Assembly (NCBI RefSeq): GCF_027887165.1 | Contig: NC_077230.1 | Span: forward strand, 37,337,351-37,401,350 | Reading direction: 5' to 3' | DNA from: Monodelphis domestica | Lineage: Eukaryota > Chordata > Mammalia > Didelphimorphia > Didelphidae | Length of the DNA stretch: 64,000 bases | Shown here: positions 61,750 through 64,000 of the stretch, piece by piece | Layout: the number at the start of each line of letters is the position of its first letter | Numbering within the stretch: position 1 is the first letter of the stretch | Notes under the pieces: generated by a model | Databases searched by the model: none | Seen by the model: the letters and a program-made list of their open reading frames with translations, nothing else | What the model was told of the DNA's origin: nothing | Translations under genes and position numbers: made by a program

Positions 61750-62625
61750 GAATATACTTACCTTTACCTGGAAAGGCTCAAAATGAAAGTGGTGTCATTG
61801 GCCCCAATGATACATGGAAAGTCCCACTTTTTGCTGATTTTAACACAAGATCTAGACATTAAGTTTAAGGAGAGTCGTTTGATACACTTTGTAAATGATT
61901 TGCTCTTGGCCTTACCAAATGCCACAGCATACCAAGAATATAGCAAACATCTTCTTTTGGAACTATATAAGAGAGGCCACAAGATCTCAAAAGCAAAAGT
62001 TCAGTGGTATCTCCCCAAAGTGGAGTATCTAGGGTTTATTTTAACTGCTGGTGCCTGCTTCATTTCCCCTAAGCTCATTGAAGATATTCAAAATTTAAGT
62101 GCTCCCTCCACTAAGAAACAGTTGAGAGCAATTCTAGAAGCAACAGGGTTTTATAGACAGTGGTTTCCTTGCTATGAGGGAATTAGTAAACCCCTTATAA
62201 CAATGATAAAAAATTTAGTCACTGAATCACTTAGATTAGAGGTGGAAAACCTGTCAGCTCTTTTCTAAGTTAAAACAGGCTATCCTGTCTGCCTCTACTC
62301 TAGGCATCCCAGATTACAAAAAGGCATTAACTTTTTATGTACACAGAGAGGGATAGCTTCAGTTTTTTTTTAACTCATACTTTAAGGATGTATTCAATGT
62401 CCAATTGCTTATTACTTGGCCCAGTTGGACAAAGTAGCTTCAGGAGCACTATCATGTCTTACAGGCAGAGCTGCAACAGCTTTATTAGTAACTAAATCTG
62501 CTGATTTAGTATTGATTAGTACACTAACAATGTGTCCACATGAATCAAAGCATTGTTGCAAAGGCAAAGAACACAGGCAATTTCGGACCAAAGACTCACA
62601 AGATACAAAGGGACCTTGTTAGGCA
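61750..62625 (+). pseudogene. Endogenous retrovirus pol remnant (RT to RNase H)
   Basis: The plus-strand frame 61783-62268 holds the second half of a retroviral reverse transcriptase. The YxDD-type catalytic box reads FVND, followed by VEYLGF and STKKQLRAI..TGFYRQW, typical of gamma-like pol. After a frameshift an RNase H-like segment continues to about 62620. No active enzyme is possible: the catalytic Asp is changed and the fingers region is missing. It points the opposite way to the gag remnant beside it. Confidence 0.75.
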
Positions 62626-62627
62626 AT

Positions 62628-63768
62628 TTTTGATTACATTAAATTAAAAAGTTTTTGTACAAACAAAATGAATGCATGCAAAATTAGAAGGGAAGCAACA
62701 AATTGGGAAACCATCTTCATTACAAAAATGTCTGACAAAGTTCTAATTATGCAAATATATAAAGGGCTCAACCAGTTGTACAAAAAATCAAGCCATTCTC
62801 CAATTGATAAATGGGCTATGGACATGAATAGGCAGTTTTCAGTTAAAGAAATCAAAACTATTAATAAGCACATGGAAAAGTGTTCTAAATCTCTTATAAT
62901 CAAAGAGATGCAAATCAAAACAACTCTGAGGTATCACCTCACACCGAGCAGATTGGCTAACATGACAGCAAAGGAAAGTAATGAATGCTGGAAGGGATGT
63001 GGCAAAGTTGAGACCTTAATTCATTGCTGGTGGAGTTGTGAATTGATCCAACCATTCTGGAGGGCAATTTGAAAATATGCCCAAAGGATGGTAAAAGATT
63101 GTCTGCCCTTTGATCCAGCTGAAGCACTGCTGGGTTTATACCTCAAAGAGATAAGGGAAAAGTCATGTACAAAAATGTTTATAGCTGCACTCTTTGTGGT
63201 GGAAAAAATATGAAAATGGGGGATGCCCTTCAATTGGGGAATGGCTGAAGACATTGTGGTATCTGTTGGTGATTGAATTCTTCTGTGTTGAAAGTAATAA
63301 TAAAGTGGAGGAATTCCATGGGGACTGGAACAACCTCCAGGAACTGATGCAGAGCGAGAGGAGCAGAACCAGGAGAACATTGTACACAGAGACCGATAAA
63401 CTGTTGTACAATCAATTGTAATGGACTTCTCCCTTAGTGGCAATGCAATGACCCTTGCAGGAACCTTGGAGGTTCCTTGGAGGAACCTATGAGGAAAACC
63501 ACTATCCACATCCAGAGTAAACACAGAGGGAGTAAAAACACTGAAGAAAAACAACTGCTTGAATGCATGGGTCGAAGGGATATGGTTGGGGATGCAGACT
63601 CTAAATGAACATCCTAGTGTAAACAACAACATGGAAATAGGTTCTGATCAAGGACACAAGTAACATCCAATTAAATTGTGTGTTGGTTGCCGGAAGAGTG
63701 GGTGAAGGAGAGGGAGGGAGGGAAATAATGTGATTATTGCAACTAAGGAATAATGTTCTAAATTGACT
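62628..63768 (+). mobile_element. L1 3' part (ORF2 C-terminus and 3' UTR)
   Basis: Plus orientation, 5'-truncated. The ORF2 end runs open from 62668 to 63072 with [20 protein letters not shown] and ECWKGCGKVETLIHCWW-type blocks; a stop interrupts it at 63070. The 3' UTR follows (about 63420-63768) with 'ggttctgatcaaggacac' and ends near 'attgactaaataaatt'. Confidence 0.85.
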
Positions 63769-63784
63769 AAATAAATTAATTCAA

Positions 63785-64000
63785 ATGGGAAAAAAGAAAT
63801 AATTAATAATTTCATTGAAGAAAATGACAATAAAGAGATATCCTTTCAAAACCTATGGGATGCAGCCAAAATAGTACTAAAGGGGGAAATTCATACCATT
63901 GAATTCATATATCACCAAATTAGGGAGTGGAGAAGTCAAAGAACTGGGTATGCAAATTAAAAAACTAGAAAGTGAAGAAATTAAAAATCTCCAGATGAAA
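63785..64000 (+). mobile_element. L1 ORF2 segment, runs off the window
   Basis: 'aataattaataatttcattgaag', 'aacctatgggatgcagccaaa' and 'atgcaaattaaaaaactagaaag' match the linker between endonuclease and RT of ORF2 (compare 28985-29200). It follows directly on the 3' end of the previous L1 and has its own 5' truncation. Confidence 0.8.

Noticed and set aside
63021..63632. 203-codon minus-strand frame
   Set aside because: Antisense reading through the L1 ORF2 end and 3' UTR; the real homology is on the plus strand.

Overview
The window is nuclear DNA of a mammal, almost certainly a marsupial. Three things point there: many copies of the tRNA-derived SINE with the 'tcacttaacccccattgcc' type 3' half; L1 fragments whose ORF2 C-terminus and 3' UTR match the metatherian L1 family as I remember it; and two BovB/RTE elements beside older MIR/THER/MON-type SINEs. 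The sequence is AT-rich apart from one CpG island. Family names come from recognition by eye; no database search was possible.

1-14.1 kb: the 5' part of PDHA1 (pyruvate dehydrogenase E1 alpha) on the minus strand. Four coding exons (301-175, 1560-1387, 2441-2382, 13867-13811) join in frame to give residues 1-139, with consensus splice sites. Transcription starts in the CpG island at about 13.4-14.1 kb. Intron 1 is 11.4 kb and holds SINEs, an LTR and one possible 15-nt microexon. The gene continues past the left edge.

14.1-48 kb: no conserved gene seen. This is a stack of retroelements: an L1 (16.4-20.6 kb) split by an LTR that itself holds a second LTR of the same family in the opposite orientation; a BovB copy (about 21.5-23.8 kb) split by a solo LTR; an L1 (about 25.1-30.8 kb) split by a 3-kb RTE-like LINE; a second BovB copy on the minus strand (38.6-40.6 kb); an L1 5'-UTR-like piece split by a 347-bp solo LTR; and several more LTRs.

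48.9-50.5 kb: an uninterrupted 529-codon reading frame on the minus strand, in sequence that I cannot assign to any repeat or known family. It is the best candidate for something undescribed.

50.5-64 kb: repeats again, including a strongly matching inverted repeat (57.41-57.65 and 59.92-60.10 kb) that encloses a SINE and an internally deleted L1, a broken endogenous retrovirus whose gag-like and pol-like pieces point in opposite directions (61.1-62.6 kb), and L1 ORF2 pieces to the right edge.
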